Source of the DNA: Volvox africanus
Lineage: Eukaryota; Chlorophyta; Chlorophyceae; Chlamydomonadales; Volvocaceae
Assembly (NCBI GenBank): GCA_030268105.1
Contig: BSDZ01000023.1
Span: 1,922,001-1,986,000 of the forward strand
DNA: 64,000 nt
Reading direction: 5' to 3'
The notes beneath the pieces were generated by a model, which saw nothing but the letters and a program-made list of their open reading frames with translations, made no database searches and was not told where the DNA came from. Each line of letters begins with the position of its first letter. Within the stretch, counting starts at the first letter, position 1. Position numbers and translations under genes: made by a program. This document shows positions 11,337 through 20,258 of this stretch, in pieces.

Positions 11337-11960
11337 TTTCGTCGTGAGCGGCGCCTTTCGCCGCCGGCCTTCCTCTTGGAGGGTCCCTTCGTCAATGTCA
11401 ACGCGGCGCCGGATGCTGGGTGGCTCTTTGGGCTGCCTGTGCTCCTGGATGCCGCCGTCACTGGCGCGGCGGTTCACCGTTTGAGCTGCCTCTACACCAA
11501 CCTTGCTAACGCGGTGCATTTTCAGCACTGCGTCACAGAGTTGCGCCCGCCTGATGGGCGTGACCTAGCTGCGCTGCTGCAGGCCGGTCGTGTGCCGGCG
11601 GCGGCGTGCACGGTCCTTGCCCCGCCGTATGTGGCGTGTGATTTACCAGGGCGGCCGTGGGTGGCCTTGCCACCGCCTGCGGTCACCGGCACGCCACTGC
11701 GCGCGGGCCCCATCCGCGCGCCCTGCCAGGTCACCGCCGCTGACTACATAGCGGCGGCGGGCTTCTGGCTACGGACGTCGCGAGACTTCATGCTGGAGCT
11801 GGAGCTGGAGCTGCTGGAGCGGTCGTCTCCGCCGCCGGTCTTCCAGGTCGCGCTTTCCCTCTGCATGGTGCTGCATCACGCTTTCATCACGCCCCATGAC
11901 ATGCAGTATCCTGCGACGAAGCACCTCACGGCCTTACCGCAGGGGGGGGATCCGATCTGA
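11337..11960 (+). pseudogene. Continuation of pol after an in-frame TAG; unidentified region before integrase
   Basis: The same frame as pol stays open after the TAG at 11334-11336 and runs to a TGA at 11958-11960. An eight-G run at 11942-11949 sits just upstream. Reading the next frame from 11951 continues without a stop into the integrase frame, so one base gained or lost in the G run explains the break. The protein is Ala/Leu/Pro-rich with no motif I know. Together with the end of the preceding frame it makes about 600 residues between RNase H and integrase, a much longer spacer than usual for Gypsy elements. Confidence 0.5.
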
Positions 11961-13936
11961 CCCCGCTGGCTCCCGTAGCTGCACTCGCGGCTGTGGGATC
12001 GGCGGCGAGACTGGCGGCTGGGATGACACACAACTCAGCCATGGTGGATGCGGACAACCTGCTCACGCCATGGGCCTGCGCCCTGCTCTCACAGCGGGCG
12101 CCTGGGCTTACGGTGGTGATGGCCACTGCTGCAGTAGCGGCGGCTGCTGAGGTACAGGAGAATGCCTTGGCGGAGGGCCAAGACCCTGACATCTGGCGTG
12201 ATGCGTCAACGCTGGCGTTCCTTCGTGGGGCGCCGGCGGGGGTCACGGAGGAGGACGGGCGGCCAGCGCGACGCGTGCTTCGACGGGCCGCATTGTACCG
12301 GTGGGCGGGGGATCAACTGCTTAGAGCTCTCAGTGACGGCTCGACACGGGTCTGCCCGCCACCCGAAGACAGGGAGGCCATCGTGCGGCGAGTCCATGCG
12401 GTGGCCCACCTTGGCATTCGGCGGACACTGGCGTTGGTGCAGCTGGGCTACTGGTGGTATCGGATGCGTCGAACCGTGCAGGAGGTTGTGCGTGGCTGCA
12501 AGCTGTGTGATATGACCAACAGCATTGGTACGGCGCGCCCGGTGCAACTGCAGCCCCTGGCGATCAGGGGCATGTTCTACCGCTGGGGCGTGGACCTAGC
12601 GGGGCCTCTGCCGCCCACCGAGCCATTTGGCTTCACCTTCGTCATGGTCTGCATCGAACACTTCACCAAGCACGCGGAGTTCTACCCGCTGCGCAGCAAG
12701 CAACCTGAGGAGACCTCCCGTGGTCTGTTAGAGCTCATCACTCACTTCTCGGCCCCTGCCGAGGTGCTCACGGATCGTGGGGGAGAATTCCAGGGGGCCT
12801 TTCATCAACTTCTACACCAGTGTTTCGTCGACCATCGCTTCACCTCTGCCAGTCACCTGCAAGCAGACGGGGCGGCCAAGCGGATGGTGCGAGTGGTGAA
12901 GGCGGCACTACGCAAGTATTGTGCGGACGTCAAGAGGAGTGATACCTGGGACCAACACCTTCCCTGGCTGGCACTCGCCTACCGCTGCTCACCGCAGGCT
13001 TCGACTCGGTACTCACCGTATGAACTCATGTACGGCGTGAAGCCAATCGTTCCTCCTGCCGTGCGGGAGCGGATGGCAGAGCCGCTGGGGTTTACGGGCA
13101 AGGGATCTGAGGAGAGCTACGTGGCCGCACTCCATGAGCGCGCCGCGCTGCTGTGGCGGCACATGCCCATTGCGGCAGCCAACCTGCTCATCGCGCAACA
13201 CCGGGACACGCAGCGCTATGCCCATGTGCGGTCAGGCCGGTACCGGCCTCCGTCATTGGAACTTGCCCCCGGTGACTACGTCTACGTGCGGCGCACTGCG
13301 GTGCACAACACACTGCAGCTGCCAGTCCACGATGAGGTGCTGCGCATTGAGCGGGTGGGGCCCATGGGTGTTGTAGTCCTGGTGGGGAAGAATGGGGAGC
13401 GTATGAGGAGGCGCATGGAACAGTTGAGGCCGTGCCACCTGGTTGACATCGATCTGATAGTGGACCCGCGGCTTCAGCGGCCATCAGCGGATCTTGCTTG
13501 CGAGGTCTGCCACTCGCCGCACGATGAGGCGCACATGCTGCTATGTGATGCATGCAGGACGGGTTGGCACCTCCAGTGCCTCTCCCCGCCACTCAGCGGC
13601 GTGCCGCCCGGCCAGTGGGTCTGCCCGGAGTGTGTCAGGCTCAAGCGTGAAGCCCCGACAGGGCCAGAGATGGCCCTGCCGGAGGCGGAGGCGGTTCTTT
13701 TCCCCAACACCGCCACCCGGCGTCGGGATGCAGAGGCCGCCGCCCTCAATGGGAAGCGAGTCAGGCGTGTCGTACATGCGAGCCAGGGCGGGCGACGGCA
13801 GAAGGTGGTGACGTTGGGTACATTACGTTTTCGTGGAGCGTTGGCGCGGCCACACTACTTCTTCATAGAGTGGGATGGTGGGTCGGCCGAGGAGGTTAAT
13901 CTCTCTGTGGCCAAGCGCCTGATCGTGGCTGGATGA
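11951..13936 (+). CDS. Integrase with H2C2 zinc finger, DDE core and C-terminal PHD finger
   Basis: The frame is open from the G run at 11949; the first ATG is at 11993. The zinc-binding head (HxxxxH...CxxC) lies at about 12391-12510. The catalytic core follows, with WGVDLAGP (first Asp) near 12585 and LTDRGGEF (second Asp) near 12770. The conserved glutamate, expected after QxDGxx, reads Lys (ADGAAKRM near 12880), so this copy probably cannot catalyse strand transfer. A GPY/F-like segment is only weakly visible around 13330-13430. A complete C4HC3 PHD finger occupies about 13498-13650: CEVC, CDAC, WHLQC, CPEC. A basic linker and a short beta-rich tail end the protein. PHD fingers read histone H3 tails in known proteins; a targeting role here is inference, by analogy with chromodomains. 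Confidence 0.75.
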   Translation, partial: SDLTPLAPVAALAAVGSAARLAAGMTHNSAMVDADNLLTPWACALLSQRAPGLTVVMATAAVAAAAEVQENALAEGQDPDIWRDASTLAFLRGAPAGVTEEDGRPARRVLRRAALYRWAGDQLLRALSDGSTRVCPPPEDREAIVRRVHAVAHLGIRRTLALVQLGYWWYRMRRTVQEVVRGCKLCDMTNSIGTARPVQLQPLAIRGMFYRWGVDLAGPLPPTEPFGFTFVMVCIEHFTKHAEFYPLRSKQPEETSRGLLELITHFSAPAEVLTDRGGEFQGAFHQLLHQCFVDHRFTSASHLQADGAAKRMVRVVKAALRKYCADVKRSDTWDQHLPWLALAYRCSPQASTRYSPYELMYGVKPIVPPAVRERMAEPLGFTGKGSEESYVAALHERAALLWRHMPIAAANLLIAQHRDTQRYAHVRSGRYRPPSLELAPGDYVYVRRTAVHNTLQLPVHDEVLRIERVGPMGVVVLVGKNGERMRRRMEQLRPCHLVDIDLIVDPRLQRPSADLACEVCHSPHDEAHMLLCDACRTGWHLQCLSPPLSGVPPGQWVCPECVRLKREAPTGPEMALPEAEAVLFPNTATRRRDAEAAALNGKRVRRVVHASQGGRRQKVVTLGTLRFRGALARPHYFFIEWDGGSAEEVNLSVAKRLIVAG

Positions 13937-14647
13937 GGTGGGGCTAGGATCTGGGGGGGGAGAGAAATTAGTAGGCCAGAGGTGCCCCATGAAGGGAGCT
14001 CTGGTGTTGACAGAGCTAGGGTTGTATTCCCTGGGCCGACGTGTTGGGGGTCACAAAGTTGCAGGCTGTGATGATGGGATTTCGTTAAGGTGGTCTCCAC
14101 GATGGGGCGCCGTCCTCAGCTAGGGGCGCCGTTGGAAGTGTGAGGTGGCTTCCGTTTTCTGGTGCCCCGTGATGGGTGCCCAGCGGAGGGATGAATTTCT
14201 GACAACAGCTGAGGGGTGCGCGACGTTCCCTCTCTGGGCGGGTATGTAGTGCCAGTTAGGTTGCCATCGGCTCTGGTTTAGGTATAGTGGTCTCCATGCC
14301 GAGTGAGACCGTTTGATAGTCTCAGGGTTGTACAAGGCCCCTGGGCTATTTGGAGACACCAGAGCAATTAGGATTCCGGTGGTCTTTCTTTGTAGTTTGC
14401 TGCGGGCTCATTCCACTAGGAGCCTTCTCTTTAGGGTCAGTTGTCGGCCCAGTGAGTGGTGTGCCGTCAGTCGGTGGTTATCTCCAGGGCAAGTTAGGAG
14501 CGCACGTCCACTTCGTGTTCATATCGAGGTTATGGCAGGACAAGCCAGTCAGGACAAGCATGGATTGCTGGCTCTCAGGAGACCCCATGCGCATGGATAT
14601 TGCCATCACCTCCCTCGCCAGTTTCGCTAGCTGCGTTCGGGGGGGGG
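13937..14647 (+). other. 3' non-coding region and polypurine-like G run of the Gypsy-like element
   Basis: About 700 bp with no convincing frame, rich in G runs and repeated short motifs such as TGCCCCATGA and TGCCCCGTGA. It ends in nine G at 14639-14647 directly before B1, the position of a polypurine tract. Confidence 0.5.
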
Positions 14648-14700
14648 AGTCCACACCCCCAGTGTCGTGGACGCAGCGATGCCGTTCGCTGCACATGACA
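14648..14700 (+). repeat. Repeat B1, 53 bp, just inside repeat A2
   Basis: Begins AGTCCACACCCCC directly after a nine-G run and ends CATGACA. It matches 15214-15266 with one C/T difference. It is separated from A2 by only the two bases GC, forming CATGACA-GC-TGTCATG, which looks like a joined pair of element ends. Confidence 0.85.
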
Positions 14701-14702
14701 GC

Positions 14703-15214
14703 TGTCATGCACCGATGACGGCGTGACAATTCTGGTTAAAGAGCGGTTAGGAAACGACAGTTCCGACAGCTGCTGATTTGCATGAATGACAGTTGGTCAT
14801 TGCTGGATCCAAGAGCCGCACGTTTCAGTGATCTCTTGCTGTTACCTAAGGTGAAGACTTCCCGTTGGAAGCGCTTCGCCTGGTCACAATATAGACTGTT
14901 CGGAATTGAGCCATTGTAACAATAATATATACAGACTCTTACAGTAGTTCACATTCCGCACATCTGCCCAGGCCGCCAATAGATCAGCCTAATAAAGGCA
15001 CTATCAGGACTGATCATCCTGATTAGCTGCCAATAGAACTCCGCGACGGAGCTTGGAGGAGTAGGTGACTGCGCGGCGTGACGCCCCTTCACCGACAGAG
15101 CTAGGAACAGGTAGCGCAGTCTCGCCTCAGGGCCGGGCTGTGAGGCCAGTGTCTAGTGTAGTTGCCCGAGCTACAGCTAGCACACTGCTGCGCCAGCCTC
15201 ACATACACCCACTA
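14703..15214 (+). repeat. Repeat A2
   Basis: A 512-bp copy of A1 with nine substitutions, about 98.2% identical by eye. It runs straight into B2. Confidence 0.85.
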
Positions 15215-15266
15215 GTCCACACCCCCAGTGTCGTGGATGCAGCGATGCCGTTCGCTGCACATGACA
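15214..15266 (+). repeat. Repeat B2 (right end of the Gypsy-like element)
   Basis: A 53-bp copy of B1 ending CATGACA, the inverse of the left-end TGTCATG. It is followed by the target-site copy CCTG. Confidence 0.85.
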
Positions 15267-15574
15267 CCTGTGCGTATGCATGTAATTTACTATGCACGTC
15301 TATCATTCGTTATTGGGCAATTTACTTTAAGTATAAATTACGCGGACATACACGTTCCACTTTATTACTTCGTACTTCACATGCATGAATGCTGCCTGTA
15401 CCACTCCATACAATGGAGTCGTTTCCCATGTCAGATTTCAGTTCTTCAAGAAAAAACGGTCTCATCCTGCTATGTTACTGTATATTGTTACATGCTCATA
15501 CCACTCCTTTTATTAGGCTTTTTCTGTGGCATCACTTTCGGTATTGCTGTTGCCTCTTACGCTACTCTGTATGC

Positions 15575-15876
15575 TGTTGTGATATTCGGTCAGACTTCTT
15601 GCCATCTTATTCTGTATTAATTAGGTTTTTAGTTAGACGCTTTTTCAGGACAGAATTGCGTCTGGATCGTGAATGCGAAGGGTCTTATGTACGACCTTAT
15701 CACCAAGTCGCTATATGTTTTCTGAAGCTGAAATGCTTATTTAGCTGTTTGTAACATCTATTGCTCGCCTGGAATTTGGTGTGTCTTTGTGGCTTAAGGC
15801 ATAATGGCAGCTTGCTTGTCCAGCATTGTGCTGAACTGGACCTTTTCACAACTGATGCGACACGAGTTTCACAACA
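15575..15876 (+). mobile_element. Copia-type solo LTR
   Basis: A 302-bp LTR beginning TGTTGTGATATTCGG and ending TTTCACAACA, flanked by the 5-bp duplication TATGC (15570-15574 and 15877-15881). It is a diverged relative of the LTRs at 42422-42705 and 42948-43230. It lies within the CACTA element, so it inserted after the CACTA element formed or was already part of it. Confidence 0.85.
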
Positions 15877-15960
15877 TATGCCCCTGTTTTGGTTGATGTA
15901 TATGTAACAGAATATTTAGTGTGGATCCTTATGGGCTCTTCTGTTTGCATTCTCATCACA

Positions 15961-16286
15961 GTGTTGGGCGTTGTGATAAGGCAATACCGCTCAACGGTTT
16001 AAAGGAGAACTATAGGCTCTTGCACGAGGAAATGCATGGCCGCCTTCGGAAAAGTGCCGAACTGGTTGACGAAGTAGCGACACAGGTTCACAATACTAGG
16101 AGGGTTGTCAGCCCTCAACACGCATACAGGCACAATAGGAGAACTCGCAGACTTCTGAAGTTCATGATGGACATGGGTAGCACATCGGAGAGTATGATTT
16201 TGTTGCACCGGTACCTGGGAGCCAGGGCCAGCGGGATGGGATGGAAGGCCAGGGTTCTGGGCAGCCCTCAGTACAGCACCATCTAG
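15961..16286 (+). CDS. Possible exon of unknown function inside the CACTA element
   Basis: A plus-strand frame ending TAG at 16284-16286 with normal-looking composition: charged, helix-prone, Arg-rich, with no repeats. No domain is recognised and no donor or upstream exon is certain. It could be the remains of a transposon gene on the strand opposite to the fragment at 1931-2981. Confidence 0.25.
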
Positions 16287-16462
16287 AGGAATGACACGTG
16301 CTTGGAGTTTCTGGAGCCATGAAACAATTTTGGTTAGGAATGTGCATGACGTTTTTGATGCGATGACAAAATAATAACCGAGCTGAAAATTGTGGCGTGA
16401 ATCCGTTGAACTATTTATTCCCGTGCAGTGATTGAACTATTCTGCCTTGCAATATATGTGTG

Positions 16463-16783
16463 CAGGATAGGGGGGTACATCACCCGTGGCCACTAACCTG
16501 GCAGTCCCTACCTTCCCCGGTGTTTCAGGGCACCCTCATCCAGTCTACCATGCCGACTTCTCCGAAATCAGTGGTTTTCCCAGGTTCAGCACCCACCACC
16601 AGCATCCAGCGGAATCTGGCGAATCAACTAAGGCGTCAATTCCGCTACTGGTCAGCTCGCAGGTCACTTTAATTGGGGTCGTCACCGTCCATCGACATGG
16701 GGGCATCCTGCCCTTAACATTTGGGTCTTTGGCCCGCTCTCAGTCGGGGTAGAACCTGGAACTCCAGGGGCATATTAATCGTG
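16463..16783 (+). repeat. Dispersed repeat D1, copy 1
   Basis: Contains ACTAACCTGGCAGTCCCTAC and CCAGCATCCAGCGGAATCTG. It matches 45533-45763 on the same strand and 51693-51837 in reverse. Two copies begin with a TGTGT...AGGATAGGG block. The family is unclassified, possibly a short non-autonomous element. Confidence 0.7.
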
Positions 16784-16792
16784 CACGCGAAT

Positions 16793-16894
16793 AAATACAG
16801 CCCTGAGGACACGGGCTGAGGTAAGGCCCTTAGGTTAAATACCTTACCGAGGCCTTACGCCTAACTAGCCCGGCTTCCTAACGCAAGCCCGCAT
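16793..16894 (+). repeat. Dispersed repeat R, copy 1
   Basis: AATACAGCCCTGAGGACA...GCAAGCCCGCATT. The same roughly 105-bp unit recurs at 18021-18128 and 29079-29191, where it flanks the DIRS-like element. This copy, inside the CACTA element, has a different middle part. Confidence 0.65.
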
Positions 16895-17194
16895 TATTAG
16901 AAAGGTAGCCATGAACAGGCATGTGTGGCACTTCAGAGTTTTATGTTACAAAGTAAGCCACACGTACAGGTTCTAAATCCATATAATGGTAGCGATTTAG
17001 CGATGTTAACAAGCGTCCACCAGAGCAATCTCTTGTACAACGACTAATATTTATAGCGCTATCCTAAATTGAAACTAACTTTGATGATATTTTATGCACA
17101 AAGTCTCCATGCATCTGCACAATAACAGCAAGTAAGCAAAGTAAATAAATCCGGCCAACCCGTGCTCCGAACACTATTATGCACTATCTACATA

Positions 17195-17562
17195 AACTTT
17201 GCGTAAAGTGCGTTACAGTGCGTTACAGTGCGTATGGTAACGCACTGTACGCAAGATATACGCAACCTGTTTGCGTTAAGCTAACGCGTGCGTTAGGTTT
17301 GCGATCGGAATGCGTACAGCGCGCGTTAGAACATACGCAAGCCCACGATTTTCGAGTACCACAAAACGTAACAAAAATTACAGGTAACTTTTACACTCAT
17401 TCTAAATATTGTTTTCATTTAAACGAACTTGAAAACGACGCACGATAACAGACGTTCTGTCAAGTTTTCTATATGCTGCGTTAGGCTCGCGTTAGGCCAA
17501 CGCAAACTCGAACGCACAAAACGCAGCCTTACGCACACATACGCGCCCTAACGCGAGCCTAA
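17195..17562. repeat. Right subterminal GCGTTA/TAACGC motif array
   Basis: Repeated GTGCGTTACA, GCGTTAGG and TAACGCA motifs in both orientations, the counterpart of 891-1500 at the other end of the CACTA element. Confidence 0.7.
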
Positions 17563-17585
17563 CGCACGAATCTGTTGTTATAGTG
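17549..17585 (-). repeat. Right terminal inverted repeat of the CACTA element
   Basis: Ends TTGTTATAGTG; its reverse complement starts CACTATAACAACAG and continues ATTCGTGCGTTAGG. The target-site copy CCA follows at 17586. Confidence 0.85.
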
Positions 17586-17588
17586 CCA

Positions 17589-18020
17589 ACACACCTTACA
17601 GCAAGTGTAAGTATGCATGCCTGTGTTGTGCATTTGCCTGTGTTTGTGTGCATGCCAGTATTCGGATGTGAGACTAGCTTCCGGTTCCGGAGCACCTCCA
17701 AATCTTTCCATGAAAGTATAAGTATCACAAATGACCGAGAGAAGGTTATAAATAATGCGGTGGATAGGAGCGGGCAGGCATTGTTGCATTCCGTAAAGGA
17801 TGACCGCATTTTTACGGATGAGTTGTTGTTTTATGAATAGCCATTGCCATTGCCATTTCTGTTACAGATATGCTGCGCTAAAGGCCTGGGACGAACACCC
17901 CAGGCCGAAAGAACCGAAGAAAGAAACCAGCAACACCGTGGGGGGCGTAACTGAGGATGGGAGGGCGGGCACGTGCTGAACAACAAAAAAATATGAAAAG
18001 GAAAGCAATAGTATGAGATT
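17589..18020. other. Flank between the CACTA and DIRS-like elements
   Basis: A plus-strand frame ending at 17840 has a charged C-terminal stretch over about 17690-17840 that could be an exon, but I see no domain and no partner exon. The rest (17860-18020) shows weak similarity to 28930-29080 and may belong to the terminal repeat of the DIRS-like element. Confidence 0.3.
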
Positions 18021-18128
18021 AAATACAGCCCTGAGGACAAGGGCTGAGGCGAGACATCTGTACGACGGGCTCGCCCAGGGCCTTACGCCCAACTAACCTG
18101 CCTGGCTTCCTAACGCAAGCCCACATTA
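18021..18128 (+). repeat. Dispersed repeat R, copy 2 (left flank of the DIRS-like element)
   Basis: TTAAATACAGCCCTGAGGAC...CTTCCTAACGCAAGCCCACA. In direct orientation with 29079-29191. Similarity may extend about 130 bp further left. Confidence 0.65.
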
Positions 18129-18136
18129 GTTGTTGC

Positions 18137-18643
18137 TCATGGACGGATAGCCAAGGAAAAGAAACCTGGCCTCTCAGCGGTTGAAGTACTGCACACTAAA
18201 GGGGCTACCCAGCCCACCGTGAGAGGCCCAAAAAAGGCCACGGACTTGGAACAGGACCGCATACCCAAATCGAGGTAATGCACCCTTAGGGCCGACGAAT
18301 TAGCATCCCAGCCTCCAAACGCCAGAAGGACGAGCGACAGAGACACTGCCCCGATGCAAACTGTACAAGGTATGCATGCCCCACAGATGCTCCAAACCAC
18401 ACTGACCAAGAACGATATCAAACCACCGCTCCATGAGTAGACTGCCGCACTGGCCAGAGACCAGAAGGGTCTTGTGCTATTCACCCAGCCCAGGGCTGCA
18501 ACAACACCCAGCCCAGGGCATTTACCCCTGATAAACCTGGTGTCACGGCGGATCGCAATGATGACGCGAGAAGAAGCAAGGCGTGTGCGGATTGACCTGA
18601 GTGGCAAACAAGTCCACATCATGTGACCCAAACTGGCTCTCAA
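18137..18643 (-). pseudogene. Unassigned frame downstream of RNase H in the DIRS-like element
   Basis: A 168-codon minus frame, Ser/Trp/Cys-rich, with no motif I can defend. In DIRS elements the tyrosine recombinase or the end of the pol frame lies here. I cannot find the Arg...HxxR...Tyr residues in order, so no function is claimed. Confidence 0.25.
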
Positions 18644-18754
18644 TCGAACGGAAGAACTGCGGATGCAAACGATATCATCCCGATCAACCCAACACGAGGC
18701 TGTGTTTGCAGCGGATCTTAAAAGGATTTACACTGCAAACAGCGAAGAAATAGG

Positions 18755-19304
18755 CTACCTGGAGCTAAAATCGTTTGCTGCTAAATGGGATAATAAATAT
18801 CCTGTGATCTCTGATATTTGGCAAAGGAATAAAACCGGCGTTTGGGAACTCAACTCCTCGTGCGTTTGGGAAGACCTAAATGAGAGACGACCTAAGACTG
18901 CTTGTGTGCAAGTATTATCTTCCTTAGTAAGCATCACACGCTGATGCACATGCGACAGGAACGACTCCCAAGCAGGGCGGATTGCGCTCAACTCCCTCCA
19001 GTTGATGTGCGCAAAGTAATCCCCTGCTGAACAGTACCCCTGCCCAATCCGACCGTGCAACACTGCACCCCAAGAATGACATCATGAGGCATCAACAGAC
19101 AAGTCCACTGCAGCGGGCCCAGATGGATAGCAGCGGAACATTGCTGGGCTGGGATATCCGCCCACCAGATCTAGATCCCGAAGAGAGGCCCGTGAAGGCA
19201 AATGCAACCCAAACACCCCACTGGTATGATGATATCATCATACAAATTGTGCAGGAAGAGGGGAGCTGGAATAGAGGCCAGCTTAACACTTTGCGCAAAA
19301 CCAC
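18755..19304 (-). pseudogene. RNase H remnant of the DIRS-like element
   Basis: The minus frames at 19304-19092 and 19063-18755 are disrupted relative to each other. Visible parts are a Trp/Gly-rich beta-sheet start near 19240, HINWRELSAI near 18990, then EDNTCTQAV, a LSFRSS block and HLAANDFSSR at the end. This is the order of a retroelement RNase H that closes with a conserved Ser-Arg. Confidence 0.55.
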
Positions 19305-19326
19305 AAAACCTAGCTAGCTCACACTT

Positions 19327-20253
19327 CTAAACCAAACGGCGGTTCTTCTTAGCTGTGACTTGCAATCCAACTGCTAGCCTCCGCAGCTTCCTGAGCTTCT
19401 CTGCTGGCAACTCAAACAAACCAGATGCAGTGTTTACAGCGATGCCTAGGTGATATACAGCAGATTGTGAAGGCTCCCACTGACACTTTGTAGGATGACC
19501 GGACAGGCCTAAAACCTCTATCCTCTCACTCACCCACCGGGCTCCTAAACATGTCTGCTCCTCAGACGCAAAATGAATAGAAAATCATCTAAGTACGGTA
19601 GAACACGACCTCCAAGACGGGCTGGTTGACGGTCACCACACCTGGGGAAAAACTGATGAGGTGGCATGGGGGGAATGCAACGATGCTTCCTGTTGCCAAC
19701 TGCCCCAATTGGATCCCTCCAGAAACGTGCCACATTACGCATGACCTTGGTAAGCCAGTAAGGGCTGTTCAACCACCCCATAGGCAAGGCAGGCATCTGA
19801 TAAAGAACACCACAAAAAGGTAAAGAAGCGATGGTTCTCCTGCCAAATGGGAAAATGGTAGAAGGCATCCGCTAAATCCACCTTAACCATCTATGAGTCC
19901 TGAATCCCCATACGACGCAGGGTAAAGAGGGACTCATACCGGCACTTATATGCCTTCTGCGAAATATACATGCAATTCAGATTAACAACATGGCGCCAAG
20001 AGGTACCACCTGGCTTAGGCACACAGAAGGCCTTCACCACATGCTCTACTGATTGTGAGGGGTCTACCCGCACAAGTGCTCCAGGGGCAATAAGGCGGGG
20101 CTCCTTTACTTCCAACCACCAACACTGTTCCTCATCAGACACTGGGAAACGAGGGAGATCAAAGGCCGGTGGGGGCCAGTCCCTGTTGTATCTCTGTTGT
20201 GTCCGCCTACAAAGGCCCGATCAGATGACCATACACGGTCCATCCTGGATACT
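19327..20253 (-). pseudogene. Reverse transcriptase remnant of the DIRS-like element
   Basis: On the minus strand a splice acceptor CCTTTGTAG near 20208 opens a frame reading into AFCVPKPGGTSWR (RT motif 1-2). It is broken by a TAG near 19892, then continues as KVDLADAFYHFPI, shifts frame, and carries LPMGWLNSPYW and YLDDFLFIL near 19570-19800. A thumb-like stretch LPAEKLRKLRRLA follows near 19390. The stop and frameshifts show it is dead. The sequence just upstream of the acceptor continues, across the chromovirus, into 27735. Confidence 0.65.
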
Positions 20254-20258
20254 ACCCG

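Larger units (their letters stand above)
3763..15266 (+). mobile_element. Gypsy-like retroelement with split direct repeats (A1-genes-B1-A2-B2)
   Basis: The outer ends are the perfect inverted pair TGTCATG...CATGACA, flanked by CCTG at 3759-3762 and 15267-15270. The left end carries only repeat A (512 bp). The right end is B1, GC, A2, B2. Internal genes are gag, then a pol with aspartic protease, reverse transcriptase and RNase H, then an unidentified region, then an H2C2/DDE integrase with a PHD finger. A1 and A2 differ at 9 of 512 positions; B1 and B2 at 1 of 53. The order A1-B1-A2-B2 is the pattern known from PAT-type DIRS elements, which use a tyrosine recombinase. Here a DDE integrase and a 4-bp target duplication occur instead. 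This copy carries one in-frame stop and frame breaks, so it looks inactive. Confidence 0.8.
873..17585. mobile_element. CACTA (EnSpm-type) DNA transposon, split by a Gypsy-like insertion
   Basis: The left end reads CACTATAACAA and the reverse complement of the right end reads the same 11 bases. Both then continue, after 2-3 differing bases, into ATTCGTGCGTTAG. The bases outside are CCA on both sides (870-872 and 17586-17588), a 3-bp target duplication. CACTA ends, 3-bp duplications and dense subterminal motifs are the established signature of the CACTA/EnSpm superfamily. The Gypsy-like element at 3763-15266 is nested inside, so the CACTA element proper is about 5.2 kb. I see no TNP2-like DDE transposase domain, so this copy is probably non-autonomous or has lost its transposase. 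It also carries a Copia solo LTR, dispersed repeat copies and exons of a minus-strand gene. Confidence 0.85.
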
